DNA from: a virus
Reading direction: 5' to 3' (one strand)
IMG/VR virus record: IMGVR_UViG_3300027985_000249
Coordinates: 1 to 33,234 of that record
Length of the DNA: 33,234 nt
Part shown: positions 14,917 to 22,898 of the stretch, in pieces
How positions within the stretch are numbered: position 1 is the first letter of the stretch
How the letters are laid out: every line of letters begins with the position of its first letter
Notes under the pieces: model-generated
What the model was told of the DNA's origin: nothing
Database searches by the model: none
The model's input: the letters and a program-made list of their open reading frames with translations, nothing else
Translations under genes and position numbers: made by a program

Positions 14917-16802
14917 GCGAACGCTCGTTGGTTAATTTTAACATTTGAGCCACTAATAGCTTTGTTTATTGCATCTACTAGGTAAGAACCTGCCTCCTCT
15001 GAGTCGATGTAGTTACCTTGTATATTTACGTTTAATGTAGGTTGTTTTTCTATATTGGCAAGCTCTGTTGGTGTAGTATATGCTTCAGGTGAGTATGTGT
15101 TAGTTTGTGCACTTTGAGCAGTTCCACCACCTCCACCGCCTAATGCACTCATTGCACCACCAAATACAGATAATGCTGCACCTGCACCAATTAATGCACT
15201 ACCTACTGACTGCATACCAGGAACCCATAAATAACCTGCACCAGTTAACATAAAACTAGCACCCTGTTGAATTGCCATTTGACCTATTGCTGCAATGAAA
15301 GCCTTACCAAATGACTCCAGTAGGTTTTCACCAGTTACAAGAGCTTTACCCATGGCAGAGAATCCACCAGCAACTCCTACAGCTAATGACTTGTATGATT
15401 CAGCTCCTAGTTTACTAAAAGCTGAACTCATCCCATCAACTGCAATCTTTGTTGCCTCTGCTGCTCTTTGTGTCGAGTCTGTTATTGATGAAAGTTTAGA
15501 TGTTATATCGGAAGATACAGAAGAAAATCCAGCACCAAACGATGATAATGCGATATTCAGATAATCGAACGACTGAGTAGTTGTAACGATCATCTCAGTG
15601 CTTTTATTCTTAACGCTATCTATTGCACCGGTTATTCCGTCAGATGCGCCAACTATCGTGCTAATAAATTTGTCGATACTAGCTAGACTTTTTTGCAAGT
15701 TAGCATCTGCCTCTAGTCTAGTCTGCTCATTGCTATCTCTTAGTATATTTAGCCTATCTTCAAGTTTTTTCTTTAATGAATTTTCTGTTCCAGGTTTTTC
15801 AACAGCATTTCTTAGTTGTTCGTCCAGTGTTTTTTCTGCATTATTATCAGCTAGTTTATTTCTGAAATCATCAATAGCGTATGATGCAGTTTTGAAGAAT
15901 TTAATTAACTCTGCGCCAGCAATGACCGTATTCTTAAACGTAGTTACAAGCAGAACAAACCCATCTGACACAAGAGACATTATAAGCTCTTTATTATCTT
16001 TTACATATTTACCTAGCTCTATTAATGCTCTATTCAACCCATTTAATCCAGCTATTACTTTGTCGCTTTTAGTAATAGAGAATCCCATCTCTTCCTGTAG
16101 ATCTCCAAATGAGTTAGATATGCTTTTTATCACTCCGCTAAATGTTTGAGCGTTGCGTTGTGCCGCACCACCAAATTTTCTTTCTATGGCATCAAGTGCG
16201 TTATTGAATGTTTCAGTATTATCACTAGCTTTTTTAATAGCCAAACCATATCTACTAAAAGAACCGACTTCACCTGTAGCAGCTTTCCCTACTAATACAG
16301 CAGAGCTCGCCAAGTCTACACCTAGTGCAGATGACATATCAATAGCGGCCCTTGTTGCTCTTTCTAAGCCTTTCTCTGTTAGGCCACCTAGCGACTGAAT
16401 AACCGCAGCATTTTCCAGGATTACCTCGTCTCCTACTGCTGTTATTACTTGCATTTTTGAAGCGAAATCCTGGAAAGCATTACTTGCTTGCTCTGAAAAC
16501 TTACCAGATGATATCAGTGATGTATTTAATCTCTTGACTGCATCTTCTTGTTTGTTTGCAGCATCAACTAATTTACCAACAGCAAACGCAGTACCTATTG
16601 CTGCGCCAACGCTTATAAGAGCACTCTTTATGCTGAAGATTGATTTTGTAAATGATGATAATGCTCCACCGAATCCGCTACTAAAATTACTACCAGACTT
16701 TTCACCTGATTTTTTAAATAAATCTTCCGCTGTTTTAAGAGCTGGCTTTACAGTTGTAGTGTTTAGATCAAGGTCTAGTGTGACTTTATTATCATCAGCC
16801 AT
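14913..16802 (-). CDS. Tail tape measure protein
   Basis: A 629-residue protein. The N-terminal half carries the repeated Ala/Gly-rich helices of tape measures (IKSALISVGAAIGTAFAVG, ITAVGDEVILENAAVIQSLG, VDLASSAVLVGKAATGEVG). A helical middle contains a charged EKTLDEQLRNAVEK stretch, and the C-terminal region has long hydrophobic runs (FIAAIGQMAIQQGASFMLTG, IGAGAALSVFGGAMSALGGG) that may insert into host membrane during DNA entry. At about 0.15 nm per residue it implies a tail near 95 nm. It follows the frameshifted chaperone pair, the standard order. Confidence 0.92.
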   Translation of the reverse strand: MADDNKVTLDLDLNTTTVKPALKTAEDLFKKSGEKSGSNFSSGFGGALSSFTKSIFSIKSALISVGAAIGTAFAVGKLVDAANKQEDAVKRLNTSLISSGKFSEQASNAFQDFASKMQVITAVGDEVILENAAVIQSLGGLTEKGLERATRAAIDMSSALGVDLASSAVLVGKAATGEVGSFSRYGLAIKKASDNTETFNNALDAIERKFGGAAQRNAQTFSGVIKSISNSFGDLQEEMGFSITKSDKVIAGLNGLNRALIELGKYVKDNKELIMSLVSDGFVLLVTTFKNTVIAGAELIKFFKTASYAIDDFRNKLADNNAEKTLDEQLRNAVEKPGTENSLKKKLEDRLNILRDSNEQTRLEADANLQKSLASIDKFISTIVGASDGITGAIDSVKNKSTEMIVTTTQSFDYLNIALSSFGAGFSSVSSDITSKLSSITDSTQRAAEATKIAVDGMSSAFSKLGAESYKSLAVGVAGGFSAMGKALVTGENLLESFGKAFIAAIGQMAIQQGASFMLTGAGYLWVPGMQSVGSALIGAGAALSVFGGAMSALGGGGGGTAQSAQTNTYSPEAYTTPTELANIEKQPTLNVNIQGNYIDSEEAGSYLVDAINKAISGSNVKINQRAFA

Positions 16803-16803
16803 A

Positions 16804-17085
16804 TTACTTTCCTAGCATTTTAAATAGTTCATCTGTTGTCATTATCTTTTTCTCTTTGAACTTGTTAACAGACTTTTCATATTTTGCCACTGTTTTTGAT
16901 CGTGAGTTATCTTTCATGTCAGAGATCATACTGGCTTCAAATTTCATTAACTGCTCTTGTGCCATTATCACCTCCATGCTCTCCGTTAGTATCTTATACT
17001 CTTCCATTGTTAGATTGTTTACTTCATTCCATGATAGGCCGTAAAATCTAACTATACTTGCCAATGTTAAATCGGCAGTATTTAC
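16804..17085 (-). CDS. Tail assembly chaperone, GT extension (made by -1 frameshift)
   Basis: This frame has no good start of its own: the first usable codon is a TTG at 17064 without a ribosome binding site. It is open from the slippery site at 17085-17091 and reads VNTADLTLASIVRFYGLSWN and on, 93 residues after the shift. Fused to the 79-residue upstream protein it gives a 172-residue product, equivalent to lambda gpGT, in which the T part binds the tape measure and the tail tube protein. The acidic/helical middle (EEYKILTESMEVIMAQEQLM) fits that family. Confidence 0.82.
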   Translation of the reverse strand, partial: VNTADLTLASIVRFYGLSWNEVNNLTMEEYKILTESMEVIMAQEQLMKFEASMISDMKDNSRSKTVAKYEKSVNKFKEKKIMTTDELFKMLGK

Positions 17086-17091
17086 TTTTTT
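17055..17091 (-). promoter_or_regulatory. Programmed -1 ribosomal frameshift site
   Basis: The leftward strand reads GAA AAA AAG TAA, so A AAA AAG (17091-17085) is a perfect X XXY YYZ heptamer ending at the zero-frame stop. Four bases on, TACTGCC (17080-17074) pairs with GGCAAGTA (17062-17055), a 7-bp stem with one bulged A and an 11-base loop, the classical stimulator. A -1 slip avoids the stop and enters the downstream chaperone frame. Confidence 0.88.
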
Positions 17092-17321
17092 TCAACACCT
17101 GTAAGCGTGTTAATTAAAATATTAAGTTGCTCAGGCTCTAGCTTTTCAGCAGCAGATTTTGAGAATCCTAAACCATCAAGAAATAAAAGCATATCGTCTA
17201 TACTTAAATCTCCTTTTACCGTTTTTTGAAAATCTCTAAATTGACCAACTGTTGGGAAACTCACCTTGTGAATATCACCGTTAACTTTAACCTCTAAAAC
17301 TCTGCTATTAAATTCCAACAT
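17082..17321 (-). CDS. Tail assembly chaperone, G protein
   Basis: A 79-residue protein between tail tube and tape measure, with GGAGG before its ATG. It opens with the strand-rich MLEFNSRVLEVKVNGDIHKV, followed by helices (TVGQFRDFQKTVKG, DDMLLFLDGLGFSKSAAEKL), the pattern of siphophage tail assembly chaperones. The last codons form the slippery heptamer, so a minority of ribosomes extend it into the frame at 16804-17085. It should coat the tape measure before the tube polymerises. Confidence 0.85.
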   Translation of the reverse strand: MLEFNSRVLEVKVNGDIHKVSFPTVGQFRDFQKTVKGDLSIDDMLLFLDGLGFSKSAAEKLEPEQLNILINTLTGVEKK

Positions 17322-17352
17322 TATGCCTCCAAATGCTGATATGTAATTTATA

Positions 17353-17372
17353 AGGGAGCTTTTACACTCCCT
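17353..17372 (-). terminator. Hairpin after the tail tube gene (attenuator candidate)
   Basis: Leftward, AGGGAG (17372-17367) and CTCCCT (17358-17353) form a 6-bp stem with an 8-base loop, eight bases after the tail tube stop, followed by TATAAATT. A leaky terminator here would raise tail tube mRNA over the low-copy chaperones and tape measure, as in other siphophages. The T tract is weak. Confidence 0.45.
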
Positions 17373-17379
17373 GTTTTAA

Positions 17380-18276
17380 CTATCTTAAATCTTTCTTCCA
17401 GTCACCCATGATAGATGCAAGGTTAACTTCGCTTGACTTAGTGCTGTCAATTAACGCTTTAAAGTCGATGTTAACAACTTGCTCATCAGTTCCAGAGTAT
17501 GTGATTGAACTAGGTACTGGTACAGTTTTCCAGATAACAAAGTCACCGCTTCTATCAGTGTCTGGCAATCTAACTGGATGACCAATTAGCTTTCCAGCGA
17601 ATCCAAATGCCGATTGATATAGCTTAGATGTACCAAATCCAACAATATCATCAGACCCAACAGTCTTATATGAACCATAACCTTCACCAATAATTGACTT
17701 AATTCTCTCTGGTGTTGTTTCCATAATATCAGCACTAACACTAACACTTACACCTGTTGCAAATGTATCAAGTGGAGTCTCACCAGTCTGGTTGCTTAAA
17801 ATATCTTTCATTGTAACTTCTGTAGTAAATTCAATGCCCGATTTTGTTCTACCTAATGAACCACCAAAACCAGTCTTACTTTGAGCAACTGTAAATCCAG
17901 ATGTTCCAGCAGCAACACTTTCAAGTACTGCACCAATATCAAAGCACTCAACTTCAAATGATAATCCATCAGTTGATTCATATACAAGAAACTCACCGCT
18001 TAATTCGATAGTTGTTTTACAAGCAGTAATAACGTCTGCAATAGTGTGACCTGTAGCAATAGCCACTTCTATTTCTGTGTATCCAGCAGGCGCAGGGTCA
18101 ACAGAACCAGCGTCTAAATTAAACCATACATAAAACTTATCGTTTGGTGTTGATAGTGTGAAATACTCACCGCCAGCAAGTCCAGCAACTGGCGTTACAC
18201 ATGATTTTCCCTCACCGCCAAAGTACAGATTTACTGCCTCTAGCTTAAAATTGTTTGTTGTAGTAGTACAAGCCAT
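17380..18276 (-). CDS. Major tail tube protein
   Basis: A 298-residue protein just before the chaperone pair, with a strong AGGAGAATAAA ribosome binding site. It has a beta-rich body (VNLYFGGEGKSCVTPVAG, FYVWFNLDAGSVDPAPAGY), a central segment of tube-protein style (RTKSGIEFTTEVTMKDILSN, then VSVSVSADIMETTPERIKSI) and a C-terminal region (VPVPSSITYSGTDEQVVNID). Size, order and single-copy structural composition fit the tail tube subunit that polymerises around the tape measure. The insert near residues 50-100 may be a surface domain. Confidence 0.82.
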   Translation of the reverse strand: MACTTTTNNFKLEAVNLYFGGEGKSCVTPVAGLAGGEYFTLSTPNDKFYVWFNLDAGSVDPAPAGYTEIEVAIATGHTIADVITACKTTIELSGEFLVYESTDGLSFEVECFDIGAVLESVAAGTSGFTVAQSKTGFGGSLGRTKSGIEFTTEVTMKDILSNQTGETPLDTFATGVSVSVSADIMETTPERIKSIIGEGYGSYKTVGSDDIVGFGTSKLYQSAFGFAGKLIGHPVRLPDTDRSGDFVIWKTVPVPSSITYSGTDEQVVNIDFKALIDSTKSSEVNLASIMGDWKKDLR

Positions 18277-18288
18277 TTTATTCTCCTG

Positions 18289-18726
18289 TTAACAGATTGA
18301 TTGAAATACGCTTAGCTGCAGCGTAAGCGTTACTAATATTACTTTATTATTGTCATCTAGGCTCTCGCCCGATTGAGATACGAACGTACATGATTGTAGA
18401 TCATTTTGATCTGTTCCACTAAAGCCTGCTATACTGGTAATGCTACACAGCTTTGTTCTTACTTCGTTTACTGCGTCCATGGCATAATCAAACTTCATTA
18501 CACCTTTTTTAAACTGCTTAAAATAGAATATTACCGTTGCATTGATATAGTCTTTTTGAACACCGGTATAAGTGTCACCAGCATCGACAGAGTATGATAT
18601 GAAATAACTCTTATCAGCTAACGACTCAGCGGTATCAACACTGAAAGCAGAGTCTATTCTTTTATAAGTGCTATCAACACTCGCTATATTGCTTTCAATG
18701 TATTTTCGTACTTTGCTAAATATCAT
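18289..18726 (-). CDS. Tail terminator / tail completion protein
   Basis: A 145-residue protein directly before the tail tube gene, the usual slot for the tail terminator that caps the tube and joins it to the head. The pattern (SKVRKYIESNIASVDSTYKR, YINATVIFYFKQFKKG, VILVTLTLQLSVFQS) of a first helix and then alternating strands matches the fold of such proteins. Its ATG overlaps the upstream stop. Assigned from order and fold impression, not from a motif. Confidence 0.65.
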   Translation of the reverse strand: MIFSKVRKYIESNIASVDSTYKRIDSAFSVDTAESLADKSYFISYSVDAGDTYTGVQKDYINATVIFYFKQFKKGVMKFDYAMDAVNEVRTKLCSITSIAGFSGTDQNDLQSCTFVSQSGESLDDNNKVILVTLTLQLSVFQSIC

Positions 18727-19400
18727 CGTCTATATATTTCACCTGAGAATGTATCTATTTCTTCAGTAGTTTCGCTATCTGGTTTTAGTCTAAAGAATGA
18801 TCTATTCCTAGCTTCACTCTCTAGCTTTTTATATTCAGCAGATTTAGAGCTATAAAAGTCGCCTGACTGCTGTGATAATGAACCATATATCATGGAAAGA
18901 ACCATGTAAGTCGACCAACGATTAAAGTCATTTAGATCTGACACATCAGTCACAGAGTATCTGCTTCCATCTTCTTTGTATATTCTATTTGAGTCAAGAG
19001 TATCTAGTATGGTGTTTCTAGCTGTTCTATGCTTGTCTAGATAAGTATTTCTACCGTCACGAACATATTTCATTATGTCATCTTCAAGATTAACTAAGTC
19101 ACTATCGCTTGAAAAGTGAATATCGACCGACTCATCTACTACAACAATATTAAAGAATCTTGTATCTTGCGAACCTGCTGTAGTTACCTCAACCTCTATT
19201 TGGTTGTCACCAAACGTACTAAATGACCAATCCAGTATTCCATCATCTGTTACGTCATAGTAAGATGCGGAAGTCTCTGGCTTGATACGAATAAGAGTGA
19301 TGTCACCCTCGTCTTTTGTGACGTATGATACCGATGCATCAAGTCTAGTCTTGTCGCCTACTCTAACCAATGCCTCTTTATCAAGCTCACAAAAAATCAT
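18723..19400 (-). CDS. Head-tail connector protein (gp6-like, tentative)
   Basis: A 225-residue protein. The N-terminal half is beta-rich (RVGDKTRLDASVSYVTKDEG). The C-terminal half is helical (DLVNLEDDIMKYVRDGRNTY, DFNRWSTYMVLSMIYGSLSQ, YSSKSAEYKKLESEARNRSF) and resembles adaptor proteins that bind the portal ring. It is the first gene after the membrane-peptide and papain-like pair. Function inferred from position. Confidence 0.6.
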   Translation of the reverse strand: MIFCELDKEALVRVGDKTRLDASVSYVTKDEGDITLIRIKPETSASYYDVTDDGILDWSFSTFGDNQIEVEVTTAGSQDTRFFNIVVVDESVDIHFSSDSDLVNLEDDIMKYVRDGRNTYLDKHRTARNTILDTLDSNRIYKEDGSRYSVTDVSDLNDFNRWSTYMVLSMIYGSLSQQSGDFYSSKSAEYKKLESEARNRSFFRLKPDSETTEEIDTFSGEIYRR

Positions 19401-19435
19401 TCTTTCGCCCTTTGTTATTACAATTAATTATCATT

Positions 19436-19888
19436 TTACATTTTATATTTGTCAATAATTTGACTGGTGTAGTTAAGGTCACGAATATCTAAGTTATCAT
19501 CTTCAAATGTCGTAAATCTTCTTAACATCCTAAGAACTAACTCATTGCATACTATGCCTTTCCCTAGCGACTTTGATCTAATTAGTATTCCTATCAGTTG
19601 TAAGAATCCGTAAGACTCGCCTAATAACTGCTCATACCACTGACAAAAATCATCGTATGAAAAGGCGATATCAACTGTATATGTGTCAATTATCTTATAA
19701 TGCTCTAGGTAATAGTGGACGTGCCTAGTTGCCACATTCTTACTTGTAGCATCTAATACTAGAAATTCTCCAGTATGTGACTGAAAACCTATTGCGTAGT
19801 GGCTGTAATTAGTTCTTTGAAATAGCTTTATAATTGAACCTACGATAGTCCAGTGTTTGTTATCGCACTTAAATATTTGCACTTTCAT
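19436..19888 (-). CDS. Papain-like (NlpC/P60 or YiiX-type) hydrolase
   Basis: A 150-residue protein with a circularly permuted papain-fold layout: a His in TNYSHYAIGFQSHTGE (near residue 30), the strand LVLDATSKNVATRHVHYY, and the candidate nucleophile in GIVCNELVLRML (Cys near 114). This order, histidine before cysteine, is that of the YiiX/LRAT-like branch, which cleaves amide or ester bonds in cell wall or lipid substrates. It overlaps the membrane peptide upstream by ATGA. Located among connector genes, it could assist DNA entry or lysis (inference). Catalytic residues need confirmation. Confidence 0.72.
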   Translation of the reverse strand: MKVQIFKCDNKHWTIVGSIIKLFQRTNYSHYAIGFQSHTGEFLVLDATSKNVATRHVHYYLEHYKIIDTYTVDIAFSYDDFCQWYEQLLGESYGFLQLIGILIRSKSLGKGIVCNELVLRMLRRFTTFEDDNLDIRDLNYTSQIIDKYKM

Positions 19889-20073
19889 CTAATCTTCTCT
19901 CTTATAAAGCGAACATCGTCTTTTATTTCATCAAGTGTCTTGACGATATATCCAACACTTGTTTTGTTCTCGATTATTCCGCTTGCATTTGCCACTATTT
20001 GAAGCCCTGCCCATGATATATATGCAATTACTAGCGTTATAAATATGGTGTTAATTAGTGTTTCTTTACTCAT
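19885..20073 (-). CDS. Single-helix membrane peptide
   Basis: A 62-residue protein with one membrane segment (residues 6-30, LINTIFITLVIAYISWAGLQ and on) and a charged C-terminal helix (VKTLDEIKDDVRFIREKIR) that probably faces the cytoplasm or forms a coiled coil. It is coupled at both ends (TAATG upstream, ATGA into the papain-like gene). A holin-like or membrane-anchor role for the hydrolase is possible. No match to a named family. Confidence 0.7.
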   Translation of the reverse strand: MSKETLINTIFITLVIAYISWAGLQIVANASGIIENKTSVGYIVKTLDEIKDDVRFIREKIR

Positions 20074-20603
20074 TATAAGCTCGCCAAAAATGTTAATAAT
20101 TCAGTTTTAAGCCAATCTATATCTTCTTGCCATACGTATTGAGGAATATTGGGTTCTTTCGCTTGCCATGTTACACCGTTTACAGTCTCCTCTTGAAAAC
20201 CGAAAAGGTAGCCTGCTAGTGTATCAAGTGAACCCTCTAGCATACAAATAAATATGTGTGTGTCGTGGATTTGTTCTAGGATTAAAGCAAGTTCTTGTCT
20301 TGCCATTAGTCCTTGTCTCTTTCTGTTTATGTTTCTAATCTCGAACTCATTAACCTTGTCTCTGCCCCATTTCTTGCATTTGTCCATTAGCTCTTCATCC
20401 ATTAGAACTTGAGCATAGTTATCAAATAGTGCTAGGTAAGTTTTTAATTCAGTTGCTTGAGATGCAGTTGGTTCAGTTTCAAAGCGCATTTCAACGGTAT
20501 TTCCGTTGATTACGGTGTACGATTTAATCTTATATGGAGCATCTTTAATATATAGAGTGAAAGCATTATCATTAATTGTGAATGGGTATATTTGTACTAA
20601 CAT
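20073..20603 (-). CDS. Head-tail region protein, unknown
   Basis: A 176-residue protein starting at the ATG at 20603, where it overlaps the upstream stop as TAATG. GGAGAG lies seven bases before it, so a longer frame from 20618 is less likely. It has a short beta-rich N-terminus (YPFTINDNAFTLYIKDAPYK) and a helical remainder (ELKTYLALFDNYAQVLMDEE, LILEQIHDTHIFICMLEGSL). Unlike the fibre-like cassette beside it, it is not Gly/Ser-rich. Function unknown. Confidence 0.7.
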   Translation of the reverse strand: MLVQIYPFTINDNAFTLYIKDAPYKIKSYTVINGNTVEMRFETEPTASQATELKTYLALFDNYAQVLMDEELMDKCKKWGRDKVNEFEIRNINRKRQGLMARQELALILEQIHDTHIFICMLEGSLDTLAGYLFGFQEETVNGVTWQAKEPNIPQYVWQEDIDWLKTELLTFLASL

Positions 20604-21118
20604 TATTGTACTCTCCATTTCTCAACTGAACCATAGTATAATCTAGCAGTGTACCCAGCTGTCTCTGGCCCAGCCCATATCTCTACATCTAAAAAACCAC
20701 CAGCATGATCATAGTAGAAGAAAGCAGAATTCCAGTTTCTAACATCTGTACCTGAATCGTGCGTTTCTTCAGATAACTCACCTATAGTTACACCATTTAT
20801 AATGAGCCTTGCTATGAAATTGACGTTTGTACTACTCATATTCCAAGATAGTGTTACACCGATTCGATACTTACCAGCAGGACAACTTGTAGAATCCATA
20901 TCTACATACATATACAGCGGATCGTTGTCATTGTGTGTGACGTATGTTTGATTAGTCTCAATATCAAAACATGAGCCGAAGATCTGTGTCCCGTACTCTC
21001 TTTCTATACCGTCGTCTAGCATATAATATGGAATGTCATTTCTGAAATATCTTATTACTTGACCAGTTGCCGGAGCACTTGGTGCAGTAGTTAATTGGTT
21101 ACTTGTGATTGTACTCAT
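20603..21118 (-). CDS. Structural protein, beta-sandwich (fibre tip candidate)
   Basis: A 171-residue protein rich in Thr, Asn and aromatic residues. A 40-residue N-terminal linker leads into a jelly-roll-like run (KYRIGVTLSWNMSSTNVNFI, ARLIINGVTIGELSEE, GFLDVEIWAGPETAGYTARL). It is the last member of the cassette between capsid and connector genes and could be the distal, carbohydrate-binding part of a head fibre. Coupled by ATGA to the gene upstream. Confidence 0.65.
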   Translation of the reverse strand: MSTITSNQLTTAPSAPATGQVIRYFRNDIPYYMLDDGIEREYGTQIFGSCFDIETNQTYVTHNDNDPLYMYVDMDSTSCPAGKYRIGVTLSWNMSSTNVNFIARLIINGVTIGELSEETHDSGTDVRNWNSAFFYYDHAGGFLDVEIWAGPETAGYTARLYYGSVEKWRVQ

Positions 21119-21405
21119 ATTAAAACCATCCCACCGTTAAGCGTTATTTTATATCCATTTGTAAATAGATTGTGACAAACAACATAGCTACCATCAGGAA
21201 CAACTAAATCAGCATACATCGTTCCCATGATGTCGCCTTTTATTCCACCTTGTTTTGCCTCTATGATTGCATTTTTTACATCTGTAGAAACAAATCCAGT
21301 ATTACTAAATGGAATCTTTGACGCATCAACTGTTGACTCATCTATATCATCGCCTGTTAGCGAATCATCTAGTATTTCATTTGTTGTAAGTTGTGTTCTC
21401 GCCAT
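21115..21405 (-). CDS. Short fibre-like protein
   Basis: A 96-residue protein opening with MARTQLTTNEILDDSLTGDD and carrying TVDASKIPFSNTGFVSTDVK, then NAIIEAKQGG, a module common at the N-termini of phage tail and head fibres. The end (YKITLNGGMVLI) resembles only the start of the C-terminal module found in its two upstream neighbours, as if truncated. TAGGATAAA precedes the ATG. Confidence 0.7.
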   Translation of the reverse strand: MARTQLTTNEILDDSLTGDDIDESTVDASKIPFSNTGFVSTDVKNAIIEAKQGGIKGDIMGTMYADLVVPDGSYVVCHNLFTNGYKITLNGGMVLI

Positions 21406-21444
21406 TTTATCCTATAAGAGCACCGCCTCCTGTGCTCCGTTTAA

Positions 21445-22215
21445 TTAGTACCAGTATTCTACAGTTACTTGGTCATTTGTATGTAAATCGTATTCAAAAG
21501 TTATCACAGGCCCTGCGATTGTGTAGTCATTTCCAGAACCTTTTAACATTCTCAAACCATTCAAGTAAACAGCTTCACGTCCACTGATAGGAGTGTGAGC
21601 AAGTGAACCAACAACTGGAGAGTTGTTTGTTACTGCATAGCTTGCTAGTGGTGAGAAAGTGTAATTAACTGCTTCAAGATTTTGTACTCTTTGATCTAGC
21701 ACATAACCTTGATTTGCTGATAATGGAGCATCTGTGACACCAGTAGAAGTTAGGTTATCTACTACATCGCCAGTTCTTAGAATATCGCTTGACTCAGTGT
21801 TGTCGATTTTATCAACGTCTGCACCAGTGATAGTTGTACCTGCTGGAACGTCTTTATTAACAACAAGTAAATCTCCCGCTGTCCATTCAATTCCTAGGAA
21901 TGTACCACTTGCACTGATGTAGTATGTATCACCAACATAGTTGTCAATCGCATCTAAATCAGGGTTCGGGATACTTGCATCAAGTGACCCTTTGTAACGC
22001 ATAGGTGAACCAATCATAGCAGCAAGAGCGTCTAATTGACCTTTGTTAACTGCGTCTGTTGTGTTTACACCAGCTTTTAAGCCTGTAATAGTTGCATCTT
22101 CTGCACCGTTACTAATGTTCCAATCTGTACCACCTAAAAAGTTTTGGACAAGATCTTCTCTAAGAATCGTAAGGTTCTTAATTTGTTCTCCACCTCTAAT
22201 CTCTGTTTTTGCCAT
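21445..22215 (-). CDS. Fibre-like structural protein
   Basis: A 256-residue protein. The N-terminal GLKAGVNTTDAVNKGQLDAL and PMRYKGSLDASIPNPDLDAI, and the body with GDTYYISASGTFLGIEWTAG, are modules often seen in phage fibre proteins. The C-terminus EAVYLNGLRMLKGSGNDYTI, then AGPVITFEYDLHTNDQVTVE, forms a small beta module that recurs in the protein at 22225-22479. Encoded between capsid and connector genes, it may be a head fibre rather than a tail fibre. AGGAG precedes the ATG. Confidence 0.72.
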   Translation of the reverse strand: MAKTEIRGGEQIKNLTILREDLVQNFLGGTDWNISNGAEDATITGLKAGVNTTDAVNKGQLDALAAMIGSPMRYKGSLDASIPNPDLDAIDNYVGDTYYISASGTFLGIEWTAGDLLVVNKDVPAGTTITGADVDKIDNTESSDILRTGDVVDNLTSTGVTDAPLSANQGYVLDQRVQNLEAVNYTFSPLASYAVTNNSPVVGSLAHTPISGREAVYLNGLRMLKGSGNDYTIAGPVITFEYDLHTNDQVTVEYWY

Positions 22216-22224
22216 GTTTTTCTC

Positions 22225-22479
22225 CTATGAAAAGCTGTATTTTACTGTGACATGACCACTATTGGTCAGCACACCTGAGTTGAAAGTTATTATGTTGCCA
22301 GTTAAAACATAATCGAAATTCGCCCCATTAGTCATAAATACACCATTCAAAAATACAAACTGTGAATTGTTTACTGGCTCTTTCACTAGTTCGATAATAT
22401 CGTCAACGATGCTTGCAACATCGAAAGTCTCTTCATTCCACTTTGGAGGTGGTGATGGTATAGCCCCAATCGTTGCCAT
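22225..22479 (-). CDS. Small structural protein with fibre-tip module
   Basis: An 84-residue protein: a Pro-rich start (GAIPSPPPKWNEETFDV), a short helix, then VFLNGVFMTNGANFDYVLTG followed by NIITFNSGVLTNSGHVTVKY. This second half aligns with the end of the protein at 21445-22215 (V-[FY]-L-N-G ... DY ... G ... ITF ... VTV-[EK]-Y). It overlaps the upstream stop as TAATG. Confidence 0.7.
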   Translation of the reverse strand: MATIGAIPSPPPKWNEETFDVASIVDDIIELVKEPVNNSQFVFLNGVFMTNGANFDYVLTGNIITFNSGVLTNSGHVTVKYSFS

Positions 22480-22898
22480 TAGGAAAGCTCCTCAACCACA
22501 ACCTTTGCCGCACCTGATTTTGAACGGCCGTATATAATAATAGTATCCTTAATGTCGTAATATCTTTCAAACCCTGATTTGATTTCAATCCCAACATAAC
22601 CAGATACGTTTATATCGTAGTTTATTTTTATATCTACATCAGATAAGTTCTGTATGCTCATTGCATTTCTATCGCTAAGAGGTATCGCTGGCAAAGCAGT
22701 CCATGTTGAATCGCCTAGTGTTACCTCTGTTATTTTCCCACCGTTCCGTAATCCACTAGGAGTTAAGTCAGCTTGAATTGACCCTAGTATCTTTGAGACA
22801 GTATTAACAGCAACGTCACCGTTCTCATCTTGTGTAAACTTGCGCAGCTCTCTATCAGCTACACTTTGTTTATTATGGTAAGTCTTATCTTCACTCAT
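22479..22898 (-). CDS. Virion structural protein (capsid-associated candidate)
   Basis: A 139-residue protein with a hydrophilic N-terminus and a beta-rich core (STWTALPAIPLSDRNAMSIQ, then NLSDVDIKINYD, and GYVGIEIKSGFERYYDIKDT), a pattern I associate with small phage head-side structural proteins. GAGGTGG precedes the ATG, which overlaps the upstream gene by eight bases. Possible head decoration protein; not proven by motif. Confidence 0.68.
   Translation of the reverse strand: MSEDKTYHNKQSVADRELRKFTQDENGDVAVNTVSKILGSIQADLTPSGLRNGGKITEVTLGDSTWTALPAIPLSDRNAMSIQNLSDVDIKINYDINVSGYVGIEIKSGFERYYDIKDTIIIYGRSKSGAAKVVVEELS

Noticed and set aside
15295-16815. Long antisense frames opposite the tape measure gene.
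   Set aside because: Leu/Ser/Ala-rich shadows created by the helical repeats on the other strand; no starts with ribosome binding sites.
17085-17093. Run of seven A (leftward) as a sequencing or assembly error splitting one gene.
   Set aside because: The run makes a canonical slippery heptamer with a downstream stem in the expected place and gene order, so recoding is the better explanation.
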